Below, piece by piece: positions 6,108 through 6,551 of a DNA stretch of 6,551 nt (within the stretch, counting starts at the first letter, position 1; each line of letters opens with the position of its first letter). The translations under genes and the position numbers were made by a program. The DNA comes from Candidatus Gottesmanbacteria bacterium (GTDB lineage Bacteria; Patescibacteriota; Microgenomatia; UBA10105; UBA927), in assembly GCA_026396845.1 (NCBI GenBank), contig JAPLWC010000060.1, forward strand, positions 1-6,551, given 5' to 3'. The notes under the pieces are model-generated. The model made no database searches and was not told the DNA's origin. It was given only the letters and a program-made list of their open reading frames with translations.

Positions 6108-6136
6108 CGTGAAAACTCTATTTTATAGTTTTCACG
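6108..6136. promoter_or_regulatory. Perfect 10-bp inverted repeat in the divergent promoter region, possible operator
   Basis: CGTGAAAACT (6108-6117) and AGTTTTCACG (6127-6136) are exact inverted copies with a 9-nt AT-rich spacer. The right arm covers the predicted -35 of nadD, and the centre (6122) lies about 42 nt before the predicted start point. No T-run follows on either strand, which argues against an intrinsic terminator. A transcription factor site is the simplest reading (inference). Confidence 0.5.
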
Positions 6137-6157
6137 GAATGTTCCGTATGGTACAAT
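6129..6157 (+). promoter_or_regulatory. Predicted sigma70-type promoter of nadD, extended -10
   Basis: TTTTCA (6129-6134, four of six matches to TTGACA) is followed after 17 nt by TACAAT (6152-6157, five of six to TATAAT). A TG one base upstream of the -10 makes it an extended -10. Transcription would start about 7 nt after the -10, at or within a base or two of the nadD ATG (6164), leaving essentially no leader. Predicted from sequence only. Confidence 0.55.
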
Positions 6158-6163
6158 GGCTTC

Positions 6164-6551
6164 ATGAAAATCGGAATTCTCGGCGGTTCGTTCGACCCTC
6201 CGCATTTCGGGCACCTTCTGCTGGCCCGTCAGACAAGAGAAATCGTCGGACTCGATGAAATCTGGCTTATGCCGTATTTTGCCCACAGTTGGGACCCGAC
6301 ATTATCGCCGGCCCAAGACCGTGTGGCGATGGCCCGACTCATAGAGGAGCCGGGAATCGTGGTTTCTGAGGAAGAAACCAGTCAGAAGGCGGTAAATTAC
6401 ACGATTGAAACCATCCGCAGGTTGAAGGCCAAACACCAACACCAATTTTCCTGGATCGTCGGCAGCGACATTTTGGGCGAATTTGAACGGTGGCATGATC
6501 ACGAAGCGCTTTCAAAGGAAATACCGTTCTTCGTGTTTCCAAGGAATGGGT
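6164..6551 (+). CDS. nadD: Nicotinate-nucleotide adenylyltransferase (NadD-like), 5' part
   Basis: The frame runs from ATG 6164 to the right edge (129 residues, no stop), divergent from the secretion operon. It begins MKIGILGGSFDPPHFGHL, the nucleotidyltransferase N-terminus with the HxGH motif at 14-17 that binds ATP phosphates. Further family marks are the WLMP segment (34-37), QDRVAMA (51-57), NYTIETIRRL (78-87) and WIVGSDILGEFERW (97-110), ending FFVFPRNG. NadD joins nicotinate mononucleotide and ATP to deaminated NAD, a cytosolic step of NAD synthesis. About 60-70 residues are missing, including the C-terminal ISSTxIR motif expected in the family. The usual nPhK segment reads FAHSWDP, without the lysine, so a related adenylyltransferase is possible. 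No Shine-Dalgarno is visible; the promoter geometry suggests a leaderless mRNA. Confidence 0.85.
   Translation, partial: MKIGILGGSFDPPHFGHLLLARQTREIVGLDEIWLMPYFAHSWDPTLSPAQDRVAMARLIEEPGIVVSEEETSQKAVNYTIETIRRLKAKHQHQFSWIVGSDILGEFERWHDHEALSKEIPFFVFPRNG

Noticed and set aside
6108..6136. The inverted repeat as a bidirectional terminator
   Set aside because: No T-run follows the stem on either strand, and no gene ends towards it from either side.
1..6551. CRISPR arrays, tRNA or rRNA genes, insertion sequences
   Set aside because: No regularly spaced repeats, no cloverleaf or rRNA-like segment, and no transposase or terminal repeats were seen; gene coverage leaves only the 153-nt divergent gap and a 54-nt gap.

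Overview
The window looks like chromosomal DNA of a bacterium from the Candidate Phyla Radiation (Patescibacteria, probably the Parcubacteria side). This is an inference from three things: the gene set (a short PrgI-type membrane protein, a small separate TraC-like protein, a VirB4-type ATPase and an M23-peptidase protein packed in one operon), GC-rich palindromes inserted inside coding regions, and a base composition near 50% GC by eye. No ribosomal marker is present, so the lineage is not proven.

Layout: almost everything lies on the minus strand in one compact operon, read from right to left. It runs PrgI-family protein (6010-4784), TraC-like protein (4782-4123), VirB4/TraC-type ATPase (4068-2155), a membrane-anchored M23 metallopeptidase-like protein (2150-33), and the first ten codons of a further gene (31-1). 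Three of the four junctions are 1, 4 and 1 nt. The exception is TraC-like/VirB4, with 54 nt between stop and first ATG; there the reading frame stays open and identical on both sides. A 153-nt intergenic region (6011-6163) separates the operon from a divergent plus-strand gene, nadD, cut by the right edge. That region holds a plausible promoter for each direction, a perfect 10-bp inverted repeat over the nadD -35 box, and a hairpin at the predicted 5' end of the operon mRNA.

How the genes fit together: PrgI-like proteins form the inner-membrane platform of type IV secretion systems and VirB4 is the ATPase docked on it. The TraC-like protein resembles the N-terminal region of VirB4/TraC ATPases and probably assembles with them. 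The M23 protein has a cytosolic N-terminal half, one convincing transmembrane segment and a cysteine-rich outer domain, as expected for a wall-remodelling or channel-lining part. The set is a reduced type IV secretion or conjugation-type machine. No relaxase, VirD4 coupling protein or pilin is visible here.

The most unusual signals are a palindromic element present in two different operon genes in the same reading frame, the PrgI + coiled coil + beta-sandwich architecture, the strict confinement of cysteines to the outer part of the M23 protein, and a nadD promoter whose geometry predicts a leaderless mRNA.
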